Shown: in pieces, positions 53,269 to 61,643 of the stretch
How the letters are laid out: every line of letters begins with the position of its first letter
How positions within the stretch are numbered: the first letter of the stretch is position 1
Origin: Bacteroidota bacterium
Lineage (GTDB): Bacteria; Bacteroidota; Bacteroidia; Flavobacteriales_D; Crocinitomicaceae
Length of the DNA: 64,000 nt
Reading direction: 5' to 3'
NCBI GenBank assembly: GCA_024280295.1
Contig: JAJRQK010000039.1
Span: 1-64,000 of the forward strand
Made by a program: the position numbers and the translations under genes
Notes under the pieces: generated by a model
Told to the model about the DNA's origin: nothing
The model's database searches: none
What the model saw: only the letters and a program-made list of their open reading frames with translations

Positions 53269-54203
53269 TAAACGTAATGTTTTAAGAAGTGGTATAGCAT
53301 ACGCACTCCTGTTCCTGTTCCACCTTTAGTGCGATATGCGCTGGTGCTATTTAACCACGCAGGGCCAGCAATATCAAGATGAATGTAAGGTGCTTCGACA
53401 AAATGCTCTAGAAACATTCCTGCGGAAATCATCCCGGCACTTGGTCCACCAATATTCTTCAAATCAGCAATTGGAGATTTCATTTCCTCAAAATATTCTT
53501 CGAAAAATGGAAACCGAATCAATCGTTCATACGTTTCATCTCCAGCTTTATGTAGTTGATCAAAGTATTTGTCATCTGCTGTCCCCATCATACATGTTGC
53601 GTGTTCACCAACGGCACGATGAGCAGCACCTGTCAATGTTGCGGCATCAATAACGACTTCAGGGTCATATTTTTTAGAATAAGCCAATGCATCTGCAAGA
53701 ATCATTCGTCCTTCAGCGTCAGTATTCATAACCTCAACTGTTGTTCCATCATACATCGTAACAACGTCACCTGGAGCATAAGCATTTAATCCCGGCCGAT
53801 TATCCGTTGCAGGAATTAGCGCAATAATATGCAGTGGAAGTTGTTGTAAGGCTGCAAGATAAATTGCTCCAGCCATACATGCTGCGCCTCCCATATCACT
53901 CTTCATAATATCCATGGAATTTGGCGTAGGTTTTAGGCTCAATCCACCAGTGTCATATACAACGCCTTTTCCGACAAGCACAATTGGTTTCGAATTCTTT
54001 GGGTTCTTTCCTTTATATTCTGCGATGATAAAAGTTGGTGGATCGATTGAGCCTTGATTTACGCTCAATAATCCTCCCATCTTCAATGCTTCTATTTGTG
54101 CTTTTTCAAGAATTGTAACATTGAGGGCAGAATTTTTTCCGAGTTCTACGATTTCCTCCGCAAGTTGTTCTGCATTTAGAAATGAAACTGGCTCATTAAC
54201 CAT
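53268..54203 (-). CDS. pepA: Leucyl aminopeptidase (M17), C-terminal catalytic part of an interrupted gene
   Basis: This part carries the di-zinc catalytic domain of M17 aminopeptidases: VLVGKGVVYDTGGLSLKP (Lys and Asp ligands), MKSDMGGAACMAG (Asp), and the signature NTDAEGRMILADALAY (Asp, Glu, Arg). The ATG at 54203 is inside the conserved ARDMVNEP block. The same frame continues upstream through a single TAA (54243-54245) into the N-terminal domain at 54243-54659. The combined length (463 codons) equals a normal PepA. This part alone would lack the domain that helps form the hexamer. Reinitiation at 54203 is possible. Confidence 0.85.
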   Translation of the reverse strand: MVNEPVSFLNAEQLAEEIVELGKNSALNVTILEKAQIEALKMGGLLSVNQGSIDPPTFIIAEYKGKNPKNSKPIVLVGKGVVYDTGGLSLKPTPNSMDIMKSDMGGAACMAGAIYLAALQQLPLHIIALIPATDNRPGLNAYAPGDVVTMYDGTTVEVMNTDAEGRMILADALAYSKKYDPEVVIDAATLTGAAHRAVGEHATCMMGTADDKYFDQLHKAGDETYERLIRFPFFEEYFEEMKSPIADLKNIGGPSAGMISAGMFLEHFVEAPYIHLDIAGPAWLNSTSAYRTKGGTGTGVRMLYHFLKHYV

Positions 54204-54242
54204 GTCTCGTGCCCAAAAAACAGCAGAAGTGCTATTAGTTAG

Positions 54243-54659
54243 TTATGTAATTGAATTATCCAAAATATTTGATCCAACATAAATGTCTGTCAGTTTGAAT
54301 GCTTTTTTAGCACGATCTTTAAAATACTTAATGAATTGGTAACTCGCCAACATAAAACCTTCTATAAATGGGTAGAGATCTTCTTCCGAGCCATTCACAC
54401 CAATTTTTTTGACGTCTTTGTCGAGCGAAGTACGAAAAGCCGCTCCAGCTTTACGCATTTTCTCTTTATTTTTATTCGATTTGACTAACAAAATCGAGCT
54501 GTCAAGTGATTTTACATCTGCGCTATCTTTATCTAGTTTCAGAAAGTTTTCGAGTAACGATTGATCATCAGATGAAATGGAATCTATCAAACTAATTTCA
54601 TTTCCGATTAGTACGCGATAATCGCAGGATGTACTCGCATTGTTTTTTGATAATTGCAT
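54243..54659 (-). CDS. Leucyl aminopeptidase (M17), N-terminal domain, cut by an in-frame stop
   Basis: The 138 residues match the N-terminal domain of M17 aminopeptidases (VKSLDSSILLVKSNKNKEKMRKAGAAFRTSL, then GFMLASYQFIKYF, the usual helix before the catalytic domain). After TAA at 54243-54245 the same frame reads LTNSTSAVFWARDMVNEP, the exact expected continuation. So one gene is split by a nonsense codon and no base is lost or gained. A promoter-like box lies 20 bases upstream. Confidence 0.8.
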   Translation of the reverse strand: MQLSKNNASTSCDYRVLIGNEISLIDSISSDDQSLLENFLKLDKDSADVKSLDSSILLVKSNKNKEKMRKAGAAFRTSLDKDVKKIGVNGSEEDLYPFIEGFMLASYQFIKYFKDRAKKAFKLTDIYVGSNILDNSIT

Positions 54660-54678
54660 ATTCTAAAACTTTGAATTA

Positions 54679-54686
54679 CAAAAATA
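54679..54686 (-). promoter_or_regulatory. Candidate -7 promoter box of pepA
   Basis: The minus-strand sequence TATTTTTG fits TAnnTTTG and ends 19 bases before the ATG at 54659. Confidence 0.4.
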
Positions 54687-54773
54687 AACAATGGATCGGA
54701 TTTAAGAGTTTTCCTGCTTTGTTTGTTTGATGATCGGCTATTCGATGTTTTGTTTTAGATAAAAAGAGAAGCA

Positions 54774-57700
54774 TCAATCTTCACTCTTCTCATTATCATC
54801 AGCTGCCTCATCTTCATAAAATCGATTCATATCAATATCATAGTATTGCTTATTTAGGGCTTTCCCTAATTGATAATTAGTAATCGTTATATCTAGCAAA
54901 TTTTCGCGGTACTTAATTTCTTCGGCTAAATCAGGTAAATTTGGATTTAAACATATATCTCCCAAATATTTCGTTTTAGAGAGATCCCCTGATAACCATC
55001 TTCCATCACGTTTGCCTTGTACATAAACTCCATAATGATTCAATTTACCAAATGGATCGTACAATTTCCAAACTCCACTTGGAAGTCCGTCTTTCATTAT
55101 ACCTTTACTTTGGAGTGTTCCGTTATCGTAGAAATTTTGCACATAACCATTCATTCTACCGGTTGAATCATGGGCCTCCCAAATCGTGTAGTGCTGTCGA
55201 ATTTCATAATGATCGGAGTGTGCACAGTCATATTTTGAAAACTTCTCAATAATAAAACTTGTGTAGATTAGATTTCCATTCGCATCAAAATCCGAGAGTA
55301 TTCCTTTCGATTTAAACTTGATAGAATCATTGAGTTCAATAATACTATCTTGATAATCGACCTCATAGAGAAGTTCACCATCATAGCTGAAATATTTCCA
55401 GCAGCCTATTTTTTTTCCTTCCGTCATTTCACCATCTCTTGAAATTCTATCGTTGGGAAAATATTTAGTTAAGTGATACGACACACCAGATTTACTAACC
55501 AAACTAGGTCGACCATAATAGGGTTGCGAAAGATAATTACCTCCCAAGCCAAGTTTATACATCGTAGATTCGAGCGATTGTGATGTTGTGATATCTGAGG
55601 GTTGAAAAGCAATTGAATCTTCCCAATTGAATTGGTAGCGAACACTTAGTTCGTTTTCTTCCCAAATTTTCTCTTCGATCGGAAAAGAATATTTGAACTT
55701 CACATAATGGTATTTGAACCCTAGCGTGTCGTATGCTTCATAATCTTCAATCGGTGCACCATTTAAAAAGAACCCTCTCTTTGCCAATTGTCCGTTCATG
55801 TGATATGACTTAGATTCTCCTTGAAGTAATCCATCTTGGAAATTAAGATCAAAGAGTAATATCGAGTCACGACTTGGAATGGTAAGATATGTTTGATAAT
55901 ACCCATCAAGCTGACCTCCAGAAAAATTCATGACACTATGTGCTAGTTTATTACGCTCAATAGACTTCCCCTCCTTATAGCCCTCAAGATAATTACTTCG
56001 ACTTAACTCTTCACCTAACCAGTTAAATTTTACTTCGGTTCCGTGGCGTTTGCCATTTGAGTAATTCTCAATTTTCGAGATATAGTGTGTTTTTTTCTTT
56101 GGAAGAGAATCTTTTAGATAACCTCTTGGATTGTAATCATATAAAAAATCTTCTTCCGATTTTGGATATTCGTAGCTATACGAAATCGATTCACCCTCAA
56201 TTTCACCTGAATTGTAGGAAGTTTCATGCATTTCCCCCCCAAATTGATCATAACTCACCCAAAGTCCTTGCGCTTTACCATCCAACATATAGCCAACAAT
56301 TTTGGAAACCTGCGAGCCTCTAACTGGAGTCTCACTATAATTATCATATTCTTGTGCAGAGGAAGAAAATCGATTGCCAAGTGGACCGTTTATGAAAATT
56401 GAATTAAAATAAGCACTAACATCAATTTCTGTGTCCGAAGCATCAATTAGACTCATAATTAATGGGTACTTGGTCTTCCCTTTATCACGAAAACGCTTCA
56501 AATCCTTAACTAATTTTTTCTCTAAAGACTTATTCTTTTGAAGATTAATTGTAAGATCGTTCTTGCCAATACTAAATTTTCTCTTTTCAAAATTCACATT
56601 AACATCACCAGTATATGGGATGCCATTCTTATTCAATTTATAATCTCTAGCAACATCAAACATCTCGTATGAGCTAGAAATATGCCTTTGTGGGATCGAA
56701 TCAGCAGTAATCCATTCATAAAGTGATCCAGAAGAGGTCTGGACTAGTTCAAGGTCACCCAGAAATGTTGTTTTTTTACCCGTCCAACTTTCGAAGTCTT
56801 CCGCAAAAACACGGTTGTCGGTATAAACTAAATTACCCAAGGCGGCAATGTTGGTGAAGGTTAGCGATCTTGAATTTGGGTCGTAATTTGTTGAGTACAT
56901 CATTGTCGAATCACCCGTAAACCAAGATCTATATAGTAGAATCGGCTCTACTAATTCATATTCAATCGTATCGAAAATAGAATAATAAAAATAATCGCCG
57001 TAAGATGCTCGATTTGCTTCAAGACCATCCAAAATGGTAAATTTCTTTACTATGTGCGTCTTGAAATGCAGGAAATCCATTACAGAATCGTAAGCTAACT
57101 CCATGAATAATTTTCCGTCGTAATCATAAATAGATCGCAAATATTGATTTGAATCTGGAACAAGAGTAATAACATCATGTGCAATTCCGTTGTCCCAGAA
57201 AATCGTATCCTCCTTTAAAAGCATCCCATCAACGAATTCGTATCTATAAGCCAACTCCCCATTAGGGTAGTAACTTTCAAGTATTCCTGAATAAAAAGGT
57301 TTTCCTCCGAGACTATCCATGAGTAGACTTCTATTTTTGTATTTCTCTAATCGAGCATCATACTCTCGAGGCTGATAGGATGAAACAGAATAATCATAAT
57401 CTTCATTATAATTATCATAATCTGAAATGTAGTCATATATATTCTCAGAGATTTCCTCCTCTAATTCAAGATCTTCCTCCAACTCGAAATTGATTGAATA
57501 CAAGTCAAACTTTGGTGGTATGATGTCGAAATCGGAAAAGAAATTAAACTGCTCACTGTTTGTTGAATACGTTTCGATTAGACCATCGCGCAACCATTTT
57601 TGATTGACAACCAAGCTATTGTCATCTTCATAAGTTAGCCTATGTGTAATAAGTTCATTATTTCGCATTCTCATGCGTTTAAATTTCACTAATTTAAAAT

Positions 57701-58559
57701 TGATGTCTCGGTAAATCCATTCTCCCGATTTTTCTCCTTGCGTGTAAAAACCTGTTTCGATAGGATATTGAGAATTTTGAAATTTTGCGTAAGCCCCATT
57801 TCTAACTCCGCGAGCATAAGCGAGTCTTTCAATTGTAGTATCGAGCTCAATTGTGCCAAATTCAATGTAAGATTCAGCTGTCTTCTTATTAATTGTATAA
57901 GGTGATCTACGTGTTTCATAAATCCACATCCCATCTTTAAGCCCTTCATTAAAGTACCCGTGCTTAAGCGTGTCACCCTCTAGGTCTATCCATGTTGCCT
58001 CACCATCAAGCATGTTATTTTTAAACGAGAAGTGACCTGCAATCATGGAGTTCATATTTGTGCATTCGCCTTTAGCATCAACAATACAAAAATCAGAATA
58101 GTATTGAATATAATTTCCATCTGGAAGTGGATCAAGAAAAGGGGTGAGGTCACGATTAGCAAAAAACCGTTGCTGGAGCAGTGGGTATGGATTTAACCGA
58201 ACGGCTTTTATGAATTTTTTATTAAGGTATTTCTGTTCCTCCGAATAGCCCTTACCCCTTGAGTAAGCGCGAACTAATTTTTTAAAACTTCTATATTCTT
58301 TACGTGTTGCCTCCCCCTCTATCTCATCAAAGAAATATTTCCGATAATCCTGAAAAGATGCGGATCGAAACGAGTTTATCTTCTTTGTTCGAGTAGCTAT
58401 ATTATACTCCGGTTGCGACAAAACCTCAACCTGAAATGGATACACATAAAATTGCTTTCCATCAATCGTTACAGAATCAATTTTTTGCGCAAAGACTAAA
58501 CTACAAGACCAACTAATAAGTATAGATGAAAAGAGAATGATTAACTGTAATTTACTCAT
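54774..58559 (-). CDS. Giant exported MORN-repeat-like protein
   Basis: The protein has about 1,261 residues and a signal peptide (residues 1-25, SCSLVFAQ). The ATG at 58559 overlaps the upstream stop (ATGAGTAA); a TTG start at 58574 is possible but less likely. It contains many scattered repeats of the MORN/YwqK type: GYFNEGLKDGMWIYETRR, GVRNGAYAKFQNSQYPIETGFY, ILESYYPNGELAYRYEFVDGML, YVQNFYDNGTLQSKGIMKDGLPSGVWKLYDPFG. Such repeats are read as beta-hairpin stacks of uncertain role. The tail is acidic. It pairs with the lipoprotein gene upstream. Confidence 0.8.
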   Translation of the reverse strand: MSKLQLIILFSSILISWSCSLVFAQKIDSVTIDGKQFYVYPFQVEVLSQPEYNIATRTKKINSFRSASFQDYRKYFFDEIEGEATRKEYRSFKKLVRAYSRGKGYSEEQKYLNKKFIKAVRLNPYPLLQQRFFANRDLTPFLDPLPDGNYIQYYSDFCIVDAKGECTNMNSMIAGHFSFKNNMLDGEATWIDLEGDTLKHGYFNEGLKDGMWIYETRRSPYTINKKTAESYIEFGTIELDTTIERLAYARGVRNGAYAKFQNSQYPIETGFYTQGEKSGEWIYRDINFKLVKFKRMRMRNNELITHRLTYEDDNSLVVNQKWLRDGLIETYSTNSEQFNFFSDFDIIPPKFDLYSINFELEEDLELEEEISENIYDYISDYDNYNEDYDYSVSSYQPREYDARLEKYKNRSLLMDSLGGKPFYSGILESYYPNGELAYRYEFVDGMLLKEDTIFWDNGIAHDVITLVPDSNQYLRSIYDYDGKLFMELAYDSVMDFLHFKTHIVKKFTILDGLEANRASYGDYFYYSIFDTIEYELVEPILLYRSWFTGDSTMMYSTNYDPNSRSLTFTNIAALGNLVYTDNRVFAEDFESWTGKKTTFLGDLELVQTSSGSLYEWITADSIPQRHISSSYEMFDVARDYKLNKNGIPYTGDVNVNFEKRKFSIGKNDLTINLQKNKSLEKKLVKDLKRFRDKGKTKYPLIMSLIDASDTEIDVSAYFNSIFINGPLGNRFSSSAQEYDNYSETPVRGSQVSKIVGYMLDGKAQGLWVSYDQFGGEMHETSYNSGEIEGESISYSYEYPKSEEDFLYDYNPRGYLKDSLPKKKTHYISKIENYSNGKRHGTEVKFNWLGEELSRSNYLEGYKEGKSIERNKLAHSVMNFSGGQLDGYYQTYLTIPSRDSILLFDLNFQDGLLQGESKSYHMNGQLAKRGFFLNGAPIEDYEAYDTLGFKYHYVKFKYSFPIEEKIWEENELSVRYQFNWEDSIAFQPSDITTSQSLESTMYKLGLGGNYLSQPYYGRPSLVSKSGVSYHLTKYFPNDRISRDGEMTEGKKIGCWKYFSYDGELLYEVDYQDSIIELNDSIKFKSKGILSDFDANGNLIYTSFIIEKFSKYDCAHSDHYEIRQHYTIWEAHDSTGRMNGYVQNFYDNGTLQSKGIMKDGLPSGVWKLYDPFGKLNHYGVYVQGKRDGRWLSGDLSKTKYLGDICLNPNLPDLAEEIKYRENLLDITITNYQLGKALNKQYYDIDMNRFYEDEAADDNEKSED

Positions 58560-59499
58560 AGTAGATGTATTCAAAAGTTTCTAATTGTCGATTGCCAATT
58601 TCTCCATTTCCTTTTTCACTTTTGTGAACAATCTTTGTTGGTAATCGATTCGAATCAAGTGAGAAATTCGAGCTACGTCTCATTAAAAATTGATCAATAC
58701 TGAACGTTGAGTCAATAAAACCAGTACAAAGTCCATTTTTATCATACTGAATCGTTCTTTTGTAATTGAACGGTGTGTTTTCGAATTCTATTGTCTCAAC
58801 ACGATTACTCCGCTTTGAATAAGTGATCTTCTTCACACTACTTTCATTTACTCGGTTTTGAACTTGATAGCACTTATCTGGCACAGTTGGAGTTCCTAGA
58901 ACTACCCAATCATTTGGTGTTGGGTTCACAAATGCTTCTACTGATAACGGACCGCGTTGTTTTTCATCTGTCATATAAAACAAATAGTCCCCACTAGCTC
59001 GATTCTTGTAGACTAAAAAACTCTTTGCGCATTGTTCAAGATCATATAATGTGTAGGCCAATTCCTCATCTATCAAATGATCATCTTGTTCAAATTCCAC
59101 ATTTGCAAAACCATTTTCATCTTTAACGCTACCATAGATAAAAGTAACATGATGCACTTTCGTTCGCTCGTAGTACTCCGTTATTTCTAAAGCTGTCAGT
59201 TCACCCTTAACGTCAAATGAATAGACCTTCTGAATTCTAGGCAAATTAACGAACACTGTGTCTTGATTTAACGCATAAACATTTCGTGTCAAGGTCTTAA
59301 TTCTACGAAATTTAATAATGGAGTCATCGAACCAAATTGGAAATGATATTTCGTCCTCTACCTCGGAGAAGTAGTGCTGCATTTTTAATAAAAATGGCTG
59401 TTGAGGAATTATTGTTTTTTGGAAAAATGATTTTTTCTCTTCGGAACACGAATTTAGCAGTAAGTAAAAAAATGAAAATAGAAAAACACGTCCGATCAT
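58552..59499 (-). CDS. Predicted lipoprotein, unknown function
   Basis: The 315-residue lipoprotein has the signal MIGRVFLFSFFYLLLNSCSE with lipidation Cys18. The body is mostly beta strands (FDVKGELTALEITEYYERTKVHHVTFIYGSV, KKITYSKRSNRVETIEFENTPFNYKRTIQYDKNGLCTGF), reminiscent of RHS/YD-like or MORN-like repeated hairpins. The stop overlaps the start of the giant MORN-like gene by eight bases, so the products are probably made together and may interact at the outer membrane. I do not recognise a named family. Confidence 0.75.
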   Translation of the reverse strand: MIGRVFLFSFFYLLLNSCSEEKKSFFQKTIIPQQPFLLKMQHYFSEVEDEISFPIWFDDSIIKFRRIKTLTRNVYALNQDTVFVNLPRIQKVYSFDVKGELTALEITEYYERTKVHHVTFIYGSVKDENGFANVEFEQDDHLIDEELAYTLYDLEQCAKSFLVYKNRASGDYLFYMTDEKQRGPLSVEAFVNPTPNDWVVLGTPTVPDKCYQVQNRVNESSVKKITYSKRSNRVETIEFENTPFNYKRTIQYDKNGLCTGFIDSTFSIDQFLMRRSSNFSLDSNRLPTKIVHKSEKGNGEIGNRQLETFEYIYYE

Positions 59500-59579
59500 A
59501 ACAGATTGTAATATAGCAACAATCTTTGTGTCTAATCGGGATCATAATCAATTCTTTAGATGCGCTGCTTTATTTAACG

Positions 59580-59587
59580 TAAATTTG
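59580..59587 (+). promoter_or_regulatory. Candidate -7 promoter box of the YgiQ-like gene
   Basis: TAAATTTG fits TAnnTTTG. A four-codon frame (ATG at 59599) lies between box and gene; its stop overlaps the gene's ATG. Confidence 0.5.
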
Positions 59588-59609
59588 TACCATAAACTAT
59601 GAATAATCA

Positions 59610-61508
59610 ATGAGACCGTTAACTGATTGGATGCCAATTACCATGAGTGAACTCAAAAAAAGAGGTCTTGATTCAGTGGATGTGATTTTAATCTCTGGTG
59701 ATGCGTATGTTGATCATCCAGCATTCGGGACTGCTGTGATTGGCAGAATTATCGAAGATGAAGGGTTTTCAGTGGCAATAATTCCCCAACCAAATTGGAA
59801 GGATGACTTGCGTGACTTTAAGAAATTTGGGCGCCCCAAGTATTTTTTCGGCGTAACAGCTGGCTGCATGGACTCTATGGTAAATCATTATACCGCTAAT
59901 AAGAGACTCCGATCAACAGATGCATACACCCCTGGTGGAGCTTCAGGATTCCGTCCCGATTATGCTACTACTGTTTACTCAAAAATTCTAAAGGAAATTT
60001 ATCCTGATGTCCCCGTACTAATCGGTGGAATCGAGGCTTCTTTGCGAAGAGTTACTCACTATGACTATTGGTCGGACAAATTGATGCCCTCAATCTTAGT
60101 GGATTCGAAAGCAGATTTACTGGTTTATGGAATGGGAGATCAACCGCTTCGTGAAATCATGCAACTCTTGAAAAAAGGCGTTCCATTCTCGAACTTAAAG
60201 ACCTTGAAACAAGTCGCATTTCTTCATCCTACAACTGAAGAATTGCCCAAAAATAAAAATTGGTCAACCACGGAATTATCAAGTCACGAATTATGCCTAA
60301 GCGACAAGTTAAAATATGCTGCCAATTTCAAAACAGTTGAAGTCGAATCGAATAAATGGGCTGCTGATAGAATTATTCAACACGTCGGAGATACAACTTT
60401 AGTCATCAATCCACCGTACAAAACAATGGAGCCAAAGGAAATTGATGAATCATTCGACCTTCCTTACACCCGACTTCCACACCCGAAATACAAAAAAAGA
60501 GGAACCATTCCAGCCTACGAAATGATCAAATTTTCGATCAATCTTCATAGAGGATGTTTTGGAGGTTGTAGTTTTTGCACAATCTCGGCGCACCAAGGGA
60601 AATTTATTGCTTCTCGCAGTGAAAAATCAATTATGAAGGAACTTGATGAAGTTGTTGAATTACCAGACTTCAAAGGTTACTTATCTGATATCGGAGGACC
60701 GTCAGCTAATATGTATGGGATGAAAGGCAAAGACGAAGCAATTTGCGCTCGTTGTTCTAGTCCGAGTTGCATTCATCCTGTGATTTGCAGTAATTTGGAC
60801 ACCTCTCACTCCTCTATGACTAAACTATATCGTAAAATAGATGAGCATGATAAAGTAAAAAAGGCATTTGTAGGTTCGGGTATTCGATACGATCTTTTAG
60901 TAGATGACTTCAATAAAAACAATGCTGATGGAAATCATGACGAGTACATTGAACAGCTGATCACACGACATGTCAGCGGGCGATTAAAAGTTGCTCCCGA
61001 ACATACTTCAGATGCCACACTTCGGGTGATGAGAAAACCGTCTTTTAAGTACTTCCATAAGTTCAAGGAAAAGTACGATCGCATCTCAGAAAAACATGGT
61101 ATTAATCAACAGTTGATTCCCTACTTCATCTCCTCTCATCCTGGCTGTGAAGACCAAGACATGGCAAATTTAGCTTTGGAAACGAAAGACATGGGCTTCA
61201 AATTAGAGCAAGTCCAAGATTTTACTCCAACTCCAATGACCGTAGCAACGGTCATTTATTATAGCGGTGTCCACCCATACACGTTGAAGCCATATAAAAC
61301 AGTCAAGGATAAAGAGGACAAATTAAACCAACGTCGATTCTTCTTTTGGTACAAACGAGAAAATCATGGGCACATCCGAAGCTCGCTAAAACGAGTGAAT
61401 CGAGAAGATTTGGCGGATCAGTTAATTGGGTCGGTACGCAAAAGTGATCGAAAACAACCTAAATGGCTGGAGGAACGGCGTAAAAAGGACCAATCACACA
61501 GGAAGTAG
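59610..61508 (+). CDS. YgiQ family radical SAM protein
   Basis: The 632-residue UPF0313/YgiQ protein starts RPLTDWMPITMSELKKRGLDSVDVILISGDAYVDHPAFG, the family signature. The radical-SAM cluster cysteines are C316, C320 and C323 in HRGCFGGCSFCT. Another cysteine group (AICARCSSPSCIHPVIC) may bind an extra metal or cluster. Family members have a cobalamin-binding-like N-terminal part; the reaction is not known. The last 60 residues are strongly basic (QRRFFFWYKRENHGHIRSSLKRVN). It stands alone with its own promoter. Confidence 0.92.
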   Translation: MRPLTDWMPITMSELKKRGLDSVDVILISGDAYVDHPAFGTAVIGRIIEDEGFSVAIIPQPNWKDDLRDFKKFGRPKYFFGVTAGCMDSMVNHYTANKRLRSTDAYTPGGASGFRPDYATTVYSKILKEIYPDVPVLIGGIEASLRRVTHYDYWSDKLMPSILVDSKADLLVYGMGDQPLREIMQLLKKGVPFSNLKTLKQVAFLHPTTEELPKNKNWSTTELSSHELCLSDKLKYAANFKTVEVESNKWAADRIIQHVGDTTLVINPPYKTMEPKEIDESFDLPYTRLPHPKYKKRGTIPAYEMIKFSINLHRGCFGGCSFCTISAHQGKFIASRSEKSIMKELDEVVELPDFKGYLSDIGGPSANMYGMKGKDEAICARCSSPSCIHPVICSNLDTSHSSMTKLYRKIDEHDKVKKAFVGSGIRYDLLVDDFNKNNADGNHDEYIEQLITRHVSGRLKVAPEHTSDATLRVMRKPSFKYFHKFKEKYDRISEKHGINQQLIPYFISSHPGCEDQDMANLALETKDMGFKLEQVQDFTPTPMTVATVIYYSGVHPYTLKPYKTVKDKEDKLNQRRFFFWYKRENHGHIRSSLKRVNREDLADQLIGSVRKSDRKQPKWLEERRKKDQSHRK

Positions 61509-61605
61509 AAATAACCTTACCTTATCAATACTAAAAACCGATATGGTAGGCATACATAGCTTTTTATTAAAATAAATCATTGGAATTAAGATGAATATCC
61601 GCTGA

Positions 61606-61621
61606 TACTTTTGTATTTTTG
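61606..61621 (+). promoter_or_regulatory. Two adjoining candidate -7 boxes of the amidase gene
   Basis: TACTTTTG (61606-61613) and TATTTTTG (61614-61621) both fit TAnnTTTG, with TTGG about 24 bases upstream. The gene starts at 61644. Confidence 0.45.
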
Positions 61622-61643
61622 TTGGGAATCAACTTATTTCTGA

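Noticed and set aside
54774-58559. Toxin-antitoxin reading of the MORN-like protein (YwqK family is often labelled antitoxin)
   Set aside because: The protein is exported, very long and has no toxin partner, so that label would mislead.
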